Position numbers and translations under genes: made by a program | In this document: positions 34,732-42,565 of the stretch, piece after piece | Layout of the letters: each line of letters begins with the position of its first letter | Position numbering within the stretch: the stretch's first letter is position 1 | Assembly: GCF_900111865.1 (NCBI RefSeq) | Contig: NZ_FOJS01000026.1 | Location: 1-42,565 of the forward strand | Direction of reading: 5' to 3' | Source: Parageobacillus thermantarcticus | GTDB taxonomy: Bacteria; Bacillota; Bacilli; Bacillales; Anoxybacillaceae | DNA length: 42,565 bases | The notes under the pieces: model-generated | Seen by the model: the letters and a program-made list of their open reading frames with translations, nothing else | Databases searched by the model: none | What the model was told of the DNA's origin: nothing

Positions 34732-34755
34732 ATGGAATATGGAAGAAAGATTTGA
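34732..34755 (+). other. Seven-codon leader ORF overlapping the appendage gene start
   Basis: ATG 34732 has the best spacing from AAGGAGCG (34716-34723) but encodes only MEYGRKI and stops. The long frame begins 7 bases later at ATG 34739, 15 bases from the same site. Translation of the long ORF may be coupled to this minicistron. Confidence 0.4.
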
Positions 34756-35596
34756 TGATGTGCTGTGCTGTGATTTTAAAGTGCCCTGCAACTCAACGGT
34801 TCCTTCCACAATTTGGAGCGGGTTAGGTGTTGAAAATATATCAGGAACACTAAATATCGCTTTTCATTGTGGATGCGGTGGCGTAATGGATGTCATTGTA
34901 AATGGAAAAAAATTAATTTCTTTGCTGGAAGGGGCATCGTTTGGCGCGACCATTTCTGATTTGCGCTCGATAGAAGTTCTTTGTCACGGTCCATCTGGTC
35001 AGTCAAGTTTTTGCGAAGGGGAATTAAAAATTGTCCTTCATTTCAATCCGTTTCAAAATGAAAGTCATTGTATTGATTTAAAAAAAACGAATTGCTTTCT
35101 ATCCGATCGATGCGGGAATCCGCTTGATCCTACCGCGCCGCGTTCCATCATTTGCGAAGAACTTCGACAACAAAATGATAGAAAAAATATAAACGTCACA
35201 TTGCCAGATGGCAAGTCCGTCCTTCTCCAAAAAGTTAACGTGTTGAAGCGGGGATTTGTAACAGTGGAGCTTTTTAACCAAAAAGGACGAGCATGCAAGA
35301 AATGCACATTCCCATTTTCGGAAATCGAGACGTTTCGTCTCTGTGCACCGGCGGGAACAACGGTGGAATGCAAAATAATTAATTTTGATTGCGAGGCGTA
35401 TATTATTCCGCCATTGGATCCAAACGAGGAATGCTTGGAAATTATTGTTCTCATCAATATATATCAACATATCAAAATATTAGGGGAAGTCGTAATGGAA
35501 ATAGTGGGAAATGTTTGTCAACCGCGGCGAAATATAGAAGGCAAAACCGGCCCGGCGCCCATGCCTTTGCCTCCATGCCCCTTCACTTTTACTTGA
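34739..35596 (+). CDS. Endospore-appendage-like protein (DUF3992) with a C-terminal second domain
   Basis: The 285-aa, cysteine-rich protein has N-terminal residues ~8-110 matching the DUF3992/S-Ena subunit pattern: an early Cys pair and Cys in CCDFKVPC, TIWSGLGVENISGTL, a Gly-rich CGCGGVMDVIVNG strand, GATISDLRSIEVLC and FCEGELKIVLHF. Ena subunits of Bacillus cereus are ~110-120 aa and polymerise into disulphide-linked fibres on spores. Here ~170 further residues follow, with eight more Cys, an IIPPLDPNEECLEIIVLINI strand pair and a proline-rich tail. Such a long form could be a terminal or anchoring subunit rather than the main fibre. The start is ATG 34739, since a stop codon in frame lies 9 bases upstream. 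Confidence 0.7.
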   Translation: MEERFDDVLCCDFKVPCNSTVPSTIWSGLGVENISGTLNIAFHCGCGGVMDVIVNGKKLISLLEGASFGATISDLRSIEVLCHGPSGQSSFCEGELKIVLHFNPFQNESHCIDLKKTNCFLSDRCGNPLDPTAPRSIICEELRQQNDRKNINVTLPDGKSVLLQKVNVLKRGFVTVELFNQKGRACKKCTFPFSEIETFRLCAPAGTTVECKIINFDCEAYIIPPLDPNEECLEIIVLINIYQHIKILGEVVMEIVGNVCQPRRNIEGKTGPAPMPLPPCPFTFT

Positions 35597-35719
35597 AAGT
35601 ACCTCGGTGAATAAACGATCGATGCAAACACGGGCTTTTTGTGCTTAAGACATGCTAGTTTGTTCACTTCCGGTCTTGCCTTAAAAAAGCTTGCTCATTG
35701 TTGCTATGTGCGAGGGATA

Positions 35720-35893
35720 TTAATCGTTCTCTTTCTTTTTTTCTTTTTTCAGCCGCCCTGCTTGCCGAGCGGCTTCACGCAGCAAAAATTCGATATGGGC
35801 GTTGACGCTGCGAAATTCTTCTTGCGCCCAGCGTTCGATAATTTCGTATAAAGCAGGATCGATTCTTAGAGGAAAGCTTTTCTTTTTTGCCAT
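35720..35893 (-). CDS. Ribbon-helix-helix (Arc-like) small DNA-binding protein
   Basis: The 57-aa protein starts [20 protein letters not shown], the beta strand plus helix of the Arc/MetJ fold, and continues with [19 protein letters not shown] and a lysine-rich tail. Such proteins bind DNA as dimers. It lies 15 bases downstream of the SPFH gene on the same strand and is probably its operon partner. No toxin gene is adjacent, so an antitoxin role is not indicated. Confidence 0.75.
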   Translation of the reverse strand: MAKKKSFPLRIDPALYEIIERWAQEEFRSVNAHIEFLLREAARQAGRLKKEKKKEND

Positions 35894-35908
35894 AGTGCTC
35901 CACAACCG

Positions 35909-36760
35909 TTAATATAGACTGCCCGTATTGATGACAGGCTGGGTCGCCCGTTCCGAAACAATGGCGACCATTAAGTTGTTAACCATATTGGCTTTTCGTT
36001 CATCATCTAACTCCAAAATTCCCTCTTTGTCAAGCTGCTCGATCGCCATTTGCGCCATGGAGACAGCGCCTTCGACAATTTTCTTTCTTGCCGCTAAAAT
36101 CGCAATCGCTTGCTGACGCTGCAACATCGCGCTGGCAATTTCCGGGGAGTAGGCAAGATGCGTAAGGCGCGCTTCGATCACTTCCACTCCGGCTACTTTA
36201 AGGCGTTCTTGCAACTCAGCTGCAAGCACGTCGGAAATAACGTCCGCGTTGCCTCGTAACGTAATTTCATCATCATTGGAGAATGTGTCGTAAGGATATT
36301 TCGTGGCGACGTGGCGAATGGCTGCTTCACTTTGAATCCCCACAAACTGTTCGTAATCGTCCACATCGAAAATCGCCTTCGCGGAGTCGATGACGCGAAA
36401 TACGATGACAGCGGCGATTTCAATCGGGTTTCCTTGCACATCATTGACTTTCAACTTGCTGCTTGTAAAGTTGCGGACGCGCAAAGAAACTTTTTGCCGA
36501 ATCGTAAGCGGAACGGTGAGAAATAGACCGCTTTCGCGGATCGTCCCTAAATAACGGCCAAAGAAAATTAGCACTTTCGCTTGGTTTGGTTGCACAATGG
36601 TAATGCCGCTCGCTAACGCGACAGCAATAACGGCAAATAGAACAGTAATAACGATTTGTTGCTGAAGCAAACTAACAAGCGCTCCCGCCACCAATATGGC
36701 AATGCAAATAATCCCGACAAAACCGTTCATATGCCATGCCTTTGTTTCCTTCATAAGCAT
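35909..36760 (-). CDS. SPFH/Band 7 domain membrane protein
   Basis: The 283-aa protein has two N-terminal membrane helices (~13-30 and ~35-54) followed by the SPFH domain (GITIVQPNQAKVLIFFGRYL, the GLFLTVPLTI segment, RVRNFTSSKLKVNDVQGNPI) and a helical region rich in Ala/Gln/Arg (ASAMLQRQQAIAILAARKKIVEGA in two stretches) typical of flotillin/stomatin-like oligomers. It should form a ring at the membrane. Start is ATG 36760 or 36754; GGAGAAGG is 4 or 10 bases away. Upstream is a GTGATATCAC palindrome (36791-36800). Confidence 0.85.
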   Translation of the reverse strand: MLMKETKAWHMNGFVGIICIAILVAGALVSLLQQQIVITVLFAVIAVALASGITIVQPNQAKVLIFFGRYLGTIRESGLFLTVPLTIRQKVSLRVRNFTSSKLKVNDVQGNPIEIAAVIVFRVIDSAKAIFDVDDYEQFVGIQSEAAIRHVATKYPYDTFSNDDEITLRGNADVISDVLAAELQERLKVAGVEVIEARLTHLAYSPEIASAMLQRQQAIAILAARKKIVEGAVSMAQMAIEQLDKEGILELDDERKANMVNNLMVAIVSERATQPVINTGSLY

Positions 36761-36855
36761 CCTTCTCCTTAATATCGATTTTATATTAAAGTGATATCAC
36801 ATTTTGAAATAAATGTAAAATGATTTTTTCGTTGATTTATTACCGCAAAATGTAC

Positions 36856-36883
36856 TTGACAAACAATTGATTTCATGTAATAC
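36856..36883 (+). promoter_or_regulatory. Candidate sigma-A promoter towards terC
   Basis: TTGACA (36856-36861), 16 bases, TAATAC (36878-36883). It would give terC a leader of almost 280 bases. Confidence 0.45.
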
Positions 36884-37035
36884 ATCTTGTTATCCATTTT
36901 ACTTTTATTACCATTTGATCGAAGCAATTCTCTAGCACATTTCTAAATCAAGTACATCTTTTGGTGAAGAGTCTTTTCGTTTTCTAGCTTGTTAACTATT
37001 GGGAACGTAACAATAAAGTCGCGATGACGCATAAG

Positions 37036-37094
37036 ATCAGCAACTTTTTGTGATATTAGAGGAGATCAGGAGATAGTTTTGCGAAGTTGCTGAT
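37036..37094 (+). repeat. Inverted repeat in the terC leader
   Basis: ATCAGCAACTT (37036-37046) and AAGTTGCTGAT (37084-37094) are perfect reverse complements across 37 bases. It lies in the long leader of the TerC gene. It does not match the manganese (yybP-ykoY) riboswitch as I know it. Confidence 0.45.
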
Positions 37095-37167
37095 AAAATG
37101 CATTTGCGGTAAGATGAAAGAAAAAGGAGAAAAAATAGTTTCAGAAAAGGAGAAGAGGTGCGTTTAT

Positions 37168-37854
37168 TTGACAATATCTTCGGAAGCGTTGTTGGCATTA
37201 TTGAAAATCATTGCGATTGATATCATTTTATCCGGCGACAACGCGGTTGTCATTGCGATGGCGACGCGGAAGCTACCGAAGCACCAGCAAAATCAAGCGA
37301 TTTTTTGGGGAACGGGAGGTGCGGTGCTTTTACGCATCGTATTTGCGACGGTCATCGTGTTTTTGCTAAAAATTCCGTTCGTTCATTTAGCGGGTGGATT
37401 GCTGTTGCTTTGGATCGCCTATAAAGTTCTCATTGAACACGAAGAAGAAAAGAGCATTCAGTCGTCTGACCGTCTTATTAAAGCGATTGCCACCATTATT
37501 GCGGCTGACGCGGTGATGAGCTTGGATAATGTCGTTGCCATTGCTGGAGCGTCGGAAGGACATATCGGCATGATTGCATTTGGGGTGGCGATCAGCATTC
37601 CGATTATGATTTTCGGATCCAAAGCGATCATGAAAATCATGGAGAAATATCGCTGGATTGCTTACGTCGGTTCAGGTATTTTAGCATGGACAGGCGCAAA
37701 AATGATGATGGAAGACGAAGGATTTATGCGGTTTCTCCATTTTCGGGAAGGTCCGCTGACGTATGCCGTTAGCGCCGGATTAACGATTTTCGTGCTAGCA
37801 GCTGGATATATAACAAATAAAAGAGCGGAAAGCAAAGAAGGAACGATTGTGTAA
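37168..37854 (+). CDS. TerC-family integral membrane protein (YjbE/YceF-like)
   Basis: The 228-aa protein has about seven membrane helices and the two TerC acidic motifs: IDIILSGDNAVVIAMATRKL early and ADAVMSLDNVVAIAGASEG in the middle, whose Asp-Asn pairs are thought to bind metal. Bacillus relatives help export manganese and metallate secreted proteins. TTG 37168 is chosen because AGAGGTG is 7 bases upstream; the frame is open further upstream without a suitable site. The long leader with an inverted repeat may be regulatory. Confidence 0.85.
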   Translation: MTISSEALLALLKIIAIDIILSGDNAVVIAMATRKLPKHQQNQAIFWGTGGAVLLRIVFATVIVFLLKIPFVHLAGGLLLLWIAYKVLIEHEEEKSIQSSDRLIKAIATIIAADAVMSLDNVVAIAGASEGHIGMIAFGVAISIPIMIFGSKAIMKIMEKYRWIAYVGSGILAWTGAKMMMEDEGFMRFLHFREGPLTYAVSAGLTIFVLAAGYITNKRAESKEGTIV

Positions 37855-37859
37855 ACGGA

Positions 37860-37893
37860 GGGATTTCTCCATGTGGAGATATCCCTTTTTCTT
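37860..37893 (+). terminator. Terminator after terC
   Basis: GGGATTTCTCC (37860-37870) pairs with GGAGATATCCC (37875-37885), followed by TTTTTCTTTC. Confidence 0.8.
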
Positions 37894-37938
37894 TCATACA
37901 GTGTAAGTACGGTTTAAGGAAAAAGGGGGAGAAGGGTA

Positions 37939-38871
37939 ATGCAGCTTCAAAATATTTTAGTAACAGGGCGGCTATATTTAGCAATGGCGCAGCTGTTAAA
38001 AGAAAAGAAAATAAATAAAAATTTCCGTTTTGTTGCTGAAAACGAGGTTTGCCGCGACGATTTTTTTTGGGCGGACGCGTATGTAGGGTTTCGTCCAGTA
38101 CCTTGCTTTGAATTTGGCAACATTCGTTGGGTGCATTCTCTCGGGGCGGGAGTAGACGCGTTTTTATGGAATAGAGAGTGGAAAGAGGACGTGTTGCTGA
38201 CAAGGACGGTCGGCTCGTTTGGCGAGCAAATTAGCGAATATTGTCTGAGCTACATCCTTCGAGATTTGCAATGCCATGACGTTTATGGATGGTATCAATC
38301 GCAGCGGCAGTGGAAGCAGGTCGCGCCGCAGCGGTTGCGGAATCAATGCATCGTCATTTGCGGAACTGGGGAGATCGGGCAGCAGATCGCCCGCTATTTG
38401 CGGGCTTTTGATGTTCAGCCGATTGGCATTTCGCGAAGCGGGCAGATGAAACCGCATTTCGCCGCGGTGTTTCCGATGCATCAGGCAAGCGAAGTGCTGC
38501 CAAAAGCGAATTGGGTCATTGCGGCACTTCCTTTGACAAAACAAACGTATCATGTATTGGATGAGAAGTTTTTTGCCCTTTTAAATAACGCTAGTTTTAT
38601 TAATGTAGGCAGAGGGGCGACTGTTGATGAGGTCGCGTTGTGGAGCGCATTGGAAAGACGCCATGTTCGCCTTGCCATTTTGGATGTCGTCGAAAATGAG
38701 CCGCTGCCTTCGGAGTCCCCGCTATGGCAGCATCCAAATGTCATCATCACTCCGCATATTGCCGCATTGACATCTCCAGAGGAAGCGGTAGATTGCTTTT
38801 TACAAACATTGCAGCGAATTGAAGCGGGTGAACCGCTTTGCAACAAAGTGGATGTACAGAGAGGATATTGA
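37939..38871 (+). CDS. D-2-hydroxyacid dehydrogenase
   Basis: The 310-aa NAD(P)-dependent enzyme has the D-isomer-specific 2-hydroxyacid dehydrogenase fold: RWVHSLGAGVDAF, Rossmann motif VICGTGEIGQQIARYLRAF, NVGRGATVDEVAL with the substrate-binding Arg, ILDVVENEPLPSESPLW with the catalytic Glu, and TPHIAALTSPEEA with the catalytic His. It would reduce a 2-oxoacid to the D-hydroxyacid; the substrate (glyoxylate, hydroxypyruvate or other) is not set by sequence. ATG 37939 follows GGGGGAGAAGG. A GC-rich hairpin follows the gene at 38875-38901 without a T-run. Confidence 0.85.
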   Translation: MQLQNILVTGRLYLAMAQLLKEKKINKNFRFVAENEVCRDDFFWADAYVGFRPVPCFEFGNIRWVHSLGAGVDAFLWNREWKEDVLLTRTVGSFGEQISEYCLSYILRDLQCHDVYGWYQSQRQWKQVAPQRLRNQCIVICGTGEIGQQIARYLRAFDVQPIGISRSGQMKPHFAAVFPMHQASEVLPKANWVIAALPLTKQTYHVLDEKFFALLNNASFINVGRGATVDEVALWSALERRHVRLAILDVVENEPLPSESPLWQHPNVIITPHIAALTSPEEAVDCFLQTLQRIEAGEPLCNKVDVQRGY

Positions 38872-38874
38872 AAG

Positions 38875-38901
38875 CGGGCGCGTCCGAAACGGATGCGCCC
38901 G
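38875..38901 (+). terminator. GC-rich hairpin after D-2-hydroxyacid dehydrogenase
   Basis: CGGGCGCGTCCG (38875-38886) pairs with CGGATGCGCCCG (38890-38901, one G-T pair). There is no T-run, so termination may be partial. Confidence 0.5.
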
Positions 38902-39044
38902 TTGGCGATAAGATAGGTATCAAAAGGGATTACGGTTTTTGAAATTTTGGGTATTCGAATCTTGTGGTGGAAAGTTGTTTTGTCGTTTTATTTTAAACAA
39001 AAGTTTGCTTTTGTTTGCTTTTACACTTGGCATGAAATAGAATT

Positions 39045-39323
39045 TCATTTCTGTTTGAGTTCATCGTTTATAAACGAGCAGATTTTATTTTTAATGGAGA
39101 CTGCATTAGTCGTAAATAAAATATAGGTGTTAGAACATGTTTGAATGACAACTCTATCCGTTTCACCATATGGTGTACCAATTCTGATAGCTGTTTTCTC
39201 CTCCCCACCATAAGTATCGTCAAGTGTTACTTCTACAATATCAGAAAAGGGTATTTCTATTTTCGATAGCAGCCAACTAATCACTAAGTTATCATTTAAT
39301 TTTTCTACTTTTATCCCTAACAT
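39045..39323 (-). CDS. YnzG/SunI-family small protein
   Basis: The 92-aa protein matches the B. subtilis YnzG/SunI family in the segments [40 protein letters not shown] and [15 protein letters not shown]. SunI gives immunity to the bacteriocin sublancin, but most members are of unknown role, and no bacteriocin genes are in this window. The usual SunI N-terminal membrane segment is absent. ATG 39323 has GGAGG 6 bases upstream. Base composition is AT-richer than its neighbours. Confidence 0.7.
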   Translation of the reverse strand: MLGIKVEKLNDNLVISWLLSKIEIPFSDIVEVTLDDTYGGEEKTAIRIGTPYGETDRVVIQTCSNTYILFTTNAVSIKNKICSFINDELKQK

Positions 39324-39442
39324 GCATTTCCTCCAGTCTTCTGTTACTGTTACAAATATAATACTACTTATTGAACGAATCCCTCATTGCCGGGATAAAC
39401 TTTTGTCCCAATACAATTATCAATATGTTTCCACCACATAAT

Positions 39443-39496
39443 CCGATGAGCCGAAAATTTTTTTCAAAACGAAACGAAAGTGGAAAAGCTCATCGG
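39443..39496. repeat. Inverted repeat at the 3' end of lutC
   Basis: CCGATGAG with C (39443-39451) and GCTCATCGG (39488-39496) are perfect reverse complements spaced by 36 bases. The right arm overlaps the lutC stop codon. No T-run follows the hairpin on the minus strand; it may mark the operon end. Confidence 0.5.
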
Positions 39497-40215
39497 TCCA
39501 CAACAACAATGTAAGTTGCTTTCATCGGACCGTGCACTCCAACGACTAGGTTCATTTCAATATCAGCCGAGTTGCTTGGGCCGGTGATAAAATTGACGCA
39601 TGAAGGGACGAGATTTCCTTTTTCGATCTGTTCATGAATGTAAGCGGCTGCCTGCGTCATGCGCGGCACGATCGTGCTTTTGGCGACGATGGCGATATAC
39701 GTTTTTGGCAAGAAGCTGACGGTTCGCCCTTTTCCGTTTCCGCTAAATAACACAACCGTTCCTGACTCGGCAAGCGTGATGTCGCTAAATGTAATGCCGA
39801 CGTTTGCTTTTTCAGCAAAGTCGATGTTTTTTCTGCCGGCGGAAGCGTCCCAGACGTGGACATCGATATGTTCTTTCGGCCATTCGTCGCGTAGTAAATG
39901 CGTCAATCCGTATTCGTCAAAGCGTGGATCGTCCCATGTCACGACAGGGCCGCCCCCGTGCATGGTGACCACTTCTTTTAGCGTTTCTTTTAGCTTAACG
40001 GATGTTGTTTCAACGCATTCGGTGTGAATGCGCGGACATTGCGCTTTCAACGCTTCCAATAATTCATCTTGGCTATAGCCTTGAAATACGGTCCATTGCG
40101 GCTGGTGGCGCCAATTTGGCCGGGACACCCCTGCGGTGCGCTGCTTGCGCCCGAGCCGATTGGCGATAGTTTGCAAAAACTTGTCGCGGTTATGAATCGT
40201 CCCAGTCTGCATCAT
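39490..40215 (-). CDS. lutC: Lactate utilization protein LutC
   Basis: The 241-aa LUD-domain protein (B. subtilis LutC is ~240 aa) is one part of the LutABC complex that oxidises L-lactate to pyruvate in the cytosol. Recognisable parts are the N-terminal [12 protein letters not shown], then [32 protein letters not shown] and [20 protein letters not shown]-like C-terminus. The start at 40215 overlaps the lutB stop (ATGA) and has GGAGG upstream, so translation is coupled. The ATG at 40212 is an equal alternative. Confidence 0.92.
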   Translation of the reverse strand: MMQTGTIHNRDKFLQTIANRLGRKQRTAGVSRPNWRHQPQWTVFQGYSQDELLEALKAQCPRIHTECVETTSVKLKETLKEVVTMHGGGPVVTWDDPRFDEYGLTHLLRDEWPKEHIDVHVWDASAGRKNIDFAEKANVGITFSDITLAESGTVVLFSGNGKGRTVSFLPKTYIAIVAKSTIVPRMTQAAAYIHEQIEKGNLVPSCVNFITGPSNSADIEMNLVVGVHGPMKATYIVVVDR

Positions 40216-41639
40216 TTTCCGCCTCCTTTTTGATGTTCGCGAAACCAATCGCGGAACCGTTCTTTGTTTGGCGCCGGAAACTCGCGAATTTCCGTCCACG
40301 CTTTCAGCGGTCCGGGACCTTTGGAAATGCGGTCATCATTTGTAAACGGCGTCAGCGCGCTCGGAGCGACTTTGGAACCGAGCTTGTAAAAGAAAGAAGA
40401 AGCTGCGCCTAAGCCAAACGCTTTCATCGCCAGTTTTTCCGAAATCGGCGCTTTTCCTTCGCGTTCAACGATTACTTGGCGGTGTTTCAGCAGCAATTCG
40501 TGAAGCGGAATTTTGACAGGGCAAGCTTCCGTACAAGCCGCGCAAAGCGAGGAGGCGTACGGCAGTTCTTTATAGTCGTCATATCCGCCCAATAATGGCG
40601 AAAGCACGGCGCCAATCGGCCCGGAATAAATCGAGCCGTATGAATGTCCCCCGATATGACGATACACCGGGCATACATTGACACAGGCGGCGCAGCGAAT
40701 GCATTGCAATATTGGCTGAAACTCCGTGCCGAGAATGTTGGAGCGGCCGTTATCGACGATCACTAAATGAAACTCTTCCGGACCATCCACATCCCCTTCG
40801 TCACGAGGGCCTGTCAGCACCGTAATGTAGCTCGTCAATTTTTGCCCGACAGCACTCCGCGTTAGCAAGCTTACAAGCACTTCCATTTCTTCAAACGTCG
40901 GGACGATGCGCTCCATTCCCATGACGGTGATTTGCGTTTTTGGAAGGGCGGTAACTAAATCGGCGTTTCCTTCATTGGTTACGAGCGTAATCGAACCGGA
41001 TTCAGCAATCGCGAAGTTGCAGCCGGTGATGCCGATATCGGCGGTTAAGTATTCGCGGCGTAGCGTTTTGCGGGCATGAAGCGCCAATTCTTCCGGTTTC
41101 TCCGTTTGCTTGTAGCCGAGTTTTTCGCGAAAAACGTCGCGAATTTGCTCTTTATTTTTATGAAGCGCCGGAGCGACGATGTGGGAAGGGGGATCGTGGT
41201 CGTCGATTTGCAAAATGTATTCGCCAAGGTCTGTTTCAATGACCTCACATCCTGCCGCTTCCAATACGGCGTTTAAGTTGATTTCTTCCGTTACCATCGA
41301 TTTTGATTTAACGATTTTTTTCGCCTTTTTGCGGATGACGACATCGCGGATATAATTGTTCGCTTCTTCCGCGGTTTGCGCGAAAAAGACGTGGCCGCCG
41401 CGTTTAGCAACGTTTTCACTTAATTGCATTAAATAATAATCTAAGTTTTCTAGCGTGTGTTGGCGAATTTCTTCCCCGAGTGCACGCCACTCTTCCCAGT
41501 TTCCGAGCTCCTCGGCCGCCTCGAGCCGTCTTGTGTGCAGCCGTTCTTGCGCTCCAGCGACAGCGCCGCGCATAAACGTGTTATGAAGATTTGTTTCGAC
41601 TCGTTCGCGGAAATTTGCGTTCCCAATTTTCATCGGCAT
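40212..41639 (-). CDS. lutB: Lactate utilization iron-sulphur protein LutB
   Basis: The 475-aa protein has an N-terminal LUD domain ([40 protein letters not shown]) and two ferredoxin-type Fe4S4 motifs ([15 protein letters not shown] and CAACTEACP) near residues 308-375. Length is close to B. subtilis LutB. It acts with LutA and LutC in L-lactate oxidation. It lies 16 bases after lutA and overlaps lutC by four bases. Confidence 0.95.
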   Translation of the reverse strand: MPMKIGNANFRERVETNLHNTFMRGAVAGAQERLHTRRLEAAEELGNWEEWRALGEEIRQHTLENLDYYLMQLSENVAKRGGHVFFAQTAEEANNYIRDVVIRKKAKKIVKSKSMVTEEINLNAVLEAAGCEVIETDLGEYILQIDDHDPPSHIVAPALHKNKEQIRDVFREKLGYKQTEKPEELALHARKTLRREYLTADIGITGCNFAIAESGSITLVTNEGNADLVTALPKTQITVMGMERIVPTFEEMEVLVSLLTRSAVGQKLTSYITVLTGPRDEGDVDGPEEFHLVIVDNGRSNILGTEFQPILQCIRCAACVNVCPVYRHIGGHSYGSIYSGPIGAVLSPLLGGYDDYKELPYASSLCAACTEACPVKIPLHELLLKHRQVIVEREGKAPISEKLAMKAFGLGAASSFFYKLGSKVAPSALTPFTNDDRISKGPGPLKAWTEIREFPAPNKERFRDWFREHQKGGGK

Positions 41640-41655
41640 GTCCGATCCCTCCCTT

Positions 41656-42372
41656 TTATCGGCTGTTTAGCACTTCAGCGATGTGCATCACTTTGATCGG
41701 CTTTCCTTGCCGCTCGATGCGCCCGCCAATGTTCATCAAGCAGCCGCAATCTGCTCCGATTAGATAATCTGCATTGATCTCTTCAATATGTTCGATTTTT
41801 TCATCGACCATTTGCTCGGAAATCGGCCCCATTTTGACGGAAAACGTTCCGCCGAACCCGCAGCATTGATGGGCATTTGGCAATGGAACGATTTCTAGTC
41901 CTTTGACATGTTTCAAAAGTTTGAAAGGAGCTTCTTTGACGCCGAGCAAACGCGTCATATGACAAGATGTATGGTATGTCGCGCGTCCTTGCAATGAGGC
42001 GCCAACGTCTTCTACTTTCAATACGTCGACGATGAATTGAGTAAGTTCATACGTTTTATCAGCAAGCGCTTTCGCTTTTGGCTCCCACTCCCGATCTCCC
42101 TGAAAAATGCGGGGATATTCTTTGAACATCGTTGCACACGAGCCGGACGGCGTGACAACATAGTCAGCATGCTCAAACGTGCGGATCATATGTTTCATCG
42201 CTTCCTTCGCTTCTTTCACATAACCGCTGTTGTAAGCCGGCTGTCCGCAGCACGTTTGCGCTTCTGGAAAATCAATCTCGCAACCTAACCGCTCGAGCAG
42301 TTCTACCGTTGCTTTTCCAACGTTTGTATGGAATAAGTCAACAAGACAGGTGACAAACAAGGAAACTTTCAT
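41656..42372 (-). CDS. lutA: Lactate utilization protein LutA
   Basis: The 238-aa protein has two cysteine-rich CCG domains ([13 protein letters not shown] and [10 protein letters not shown]) that bind a non-cubane iron-sulphur cluster in this family and in heterodisulphide reductase-like proteins. It is the same length as B. subtilis LutA. The first Met of homologues is MKVSLFVTC, so ATG 42372 is chosen; the frame is open upstream to 42399. First gene of the lutABC operon. Confidence 0.95.
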   Translation of the reverse strand: MKVSLFVTCLVDLFHTNVGKATVELLERLGCEIDFPEAQTCCGQPAYNSGYVKEAKEAMKHMIRTFEHADYVVTPSGSCATMFKEYPRIFQGDREWEPKAKALADKTYELTQFIVDVLKVEDVGASLQGRATYHTSCHMTRLLGVKEAPFKLLKHVKGLEIVPLPNAHQCCGFGGTFSVKMGPISEQMVDEKIEHIEEINADYLIGADCGCLMNIGGRIERQGKPIKVMHIAEVLNSR

Positions 42373-42428
42373 TGTCAATCCCCTTCCAAGTAGTATCAAC
42401 CATGGTAGTGAAAAGATTAGGTGAACTG

Positions 42429-42441
42429 GTCATCTGATGAC
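42429..42441. promoter_or_regulatory. Candidate operator of the lut operon
   Basis: GTCATCTGATGAC is a 6-1-6 palindrome ~57 bases before lutA, just downstream on the minus strand of a TTATAC -10-like sequence. A GntR-family repressor (LutR in B. subtilis) controls lut operons by binding palindromes. No lutR gene is in the window; assignment is inference. Confidence 0.4.
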
Positions 42442-42469
42442 TTTGTATAACATTAATTATATACTATTT

Positions 42470-42565
42470 CAGAGTTAAGTCCATATAATTGTGTAAAAAG
42501 GGAAATAGAAAAAGAGCCATGTTGCTTCCCCTTTGGTAGAATAAACAGTGGACAAACAAACACCA
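42470..42565 (+). mobile_element. Left end of an IS256-family element, continuing past the window
   Basis: GAGTTAAGTCCATATAATTG then TGTAAAAAGG matches the MITE ends (AAGTCC...AATT-GTGTAAAA). The following ~70 bases do not match the MITE interior, so this may be a full-length insertion sequence whose transposase lies beyond the window. Confidence 0.5.

Noticed and set aside
35720-35893. Antitoxin of a toxin-antitoxin pair
   Set aside because: The fold fits, but the neighbour is an SPFH protein and no toxin-like ORF is adjacent.
37036-37167. Manganese (yybP-ykoY) riboswitch upstream of terC
   Set aside because: Expected from the gene family, but the conserved loop sequences were not found by eye.
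39045-39323. Bacteriocin immunity gene
   Set aside because: It is YnzG/SunI-like but lacks the membrane segment and any bacteriocin genes nearby, so immunity cannot be claimed.

Overview
The window looks like chromosome from a thermophilic, spore-forming Bacillaceae of the Geobacillus/Parageobacillus type. This rests on a lysine 6-dehydrogenase matching, from memory, the G. stearothermophilus enzyme in length and sequence, a Bacillus-type lutABC operon, a spore-appendage (DUF3992) protein, many TTG starts behind strong AGGAGG sites, and insertion sequences of the ISLre2, IS110 and IS256 types. No database search was run; family assignments are from motifs and recall.

Layout. 1-6.2 kb is a scarred, mobile-element-rich stretch: an ISLre2-like 5' remnant, a LysR regulator, a YkhA-like acyl-CoA thioesterase, an unknown ORF abutting the 3' remnant of a type I restriction gene (hsdR), an IS110-family element with a probably truncated transposase, and a 114-bp IS256-type MITE. 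6.2-9.4 kb has a lipoprotein divergent from a secreted alkaline phosphatase with SLH anchors. 9.4-13.4 kb has a Nudix hydrolase convergent with a 1057-aa PLD-nuclease/SF2-helicase/DUF3427 protein. 13.6-16.2 kb holds a zinc alcohol dehydrogenase and two DUF3147 membrane proteins. 16.3-22.7 kb is signalling: a LuxR-type regulator, a partner-switching operon (RsbW-like, STAS, PAS-PAS-PP2C) without a sigma factor, an RDD protein and a chemoreceptor without an extracellular domain. 22.8-25 kb is a TPP-riboswitch-controlled thiC plus a small zinc-ribbon-like protein.

25.4-32.7 kb is the most interesting block. Five co-directional genes (GabD/DavD-type semialdehyde dehydrogenase, class I aminotransferase, IlvB-type ThDP enzyme, ALDH7-type aldehyde dehydrogenase, lysine 6-dehydrogenase) read as a complete route: L-lysine -> allysine/piperideine-6-carboxylate -> 2-aminoadipate -> 2-oxoadipate -> glutarate semialdehyde -> glutarate. 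The ThDP-dependent 2-oxoadipate decarboxylation is the unproven, novel step.

32.8-42.4 kb has a MerR-MFS pair, a DUF3992 appendage protein with an extra C-terminal domain, an SPFH protein with a ribbon-helix-helix partner, a TerC protein, a D-2-hydroxyacid dehydrogenase, a YnzG/SunI-like protein and lutABC. The last ~100 bases look like the start of an IS256-family element that continues outside the window. No tRNA, rRNA or CRISPR array was seen.
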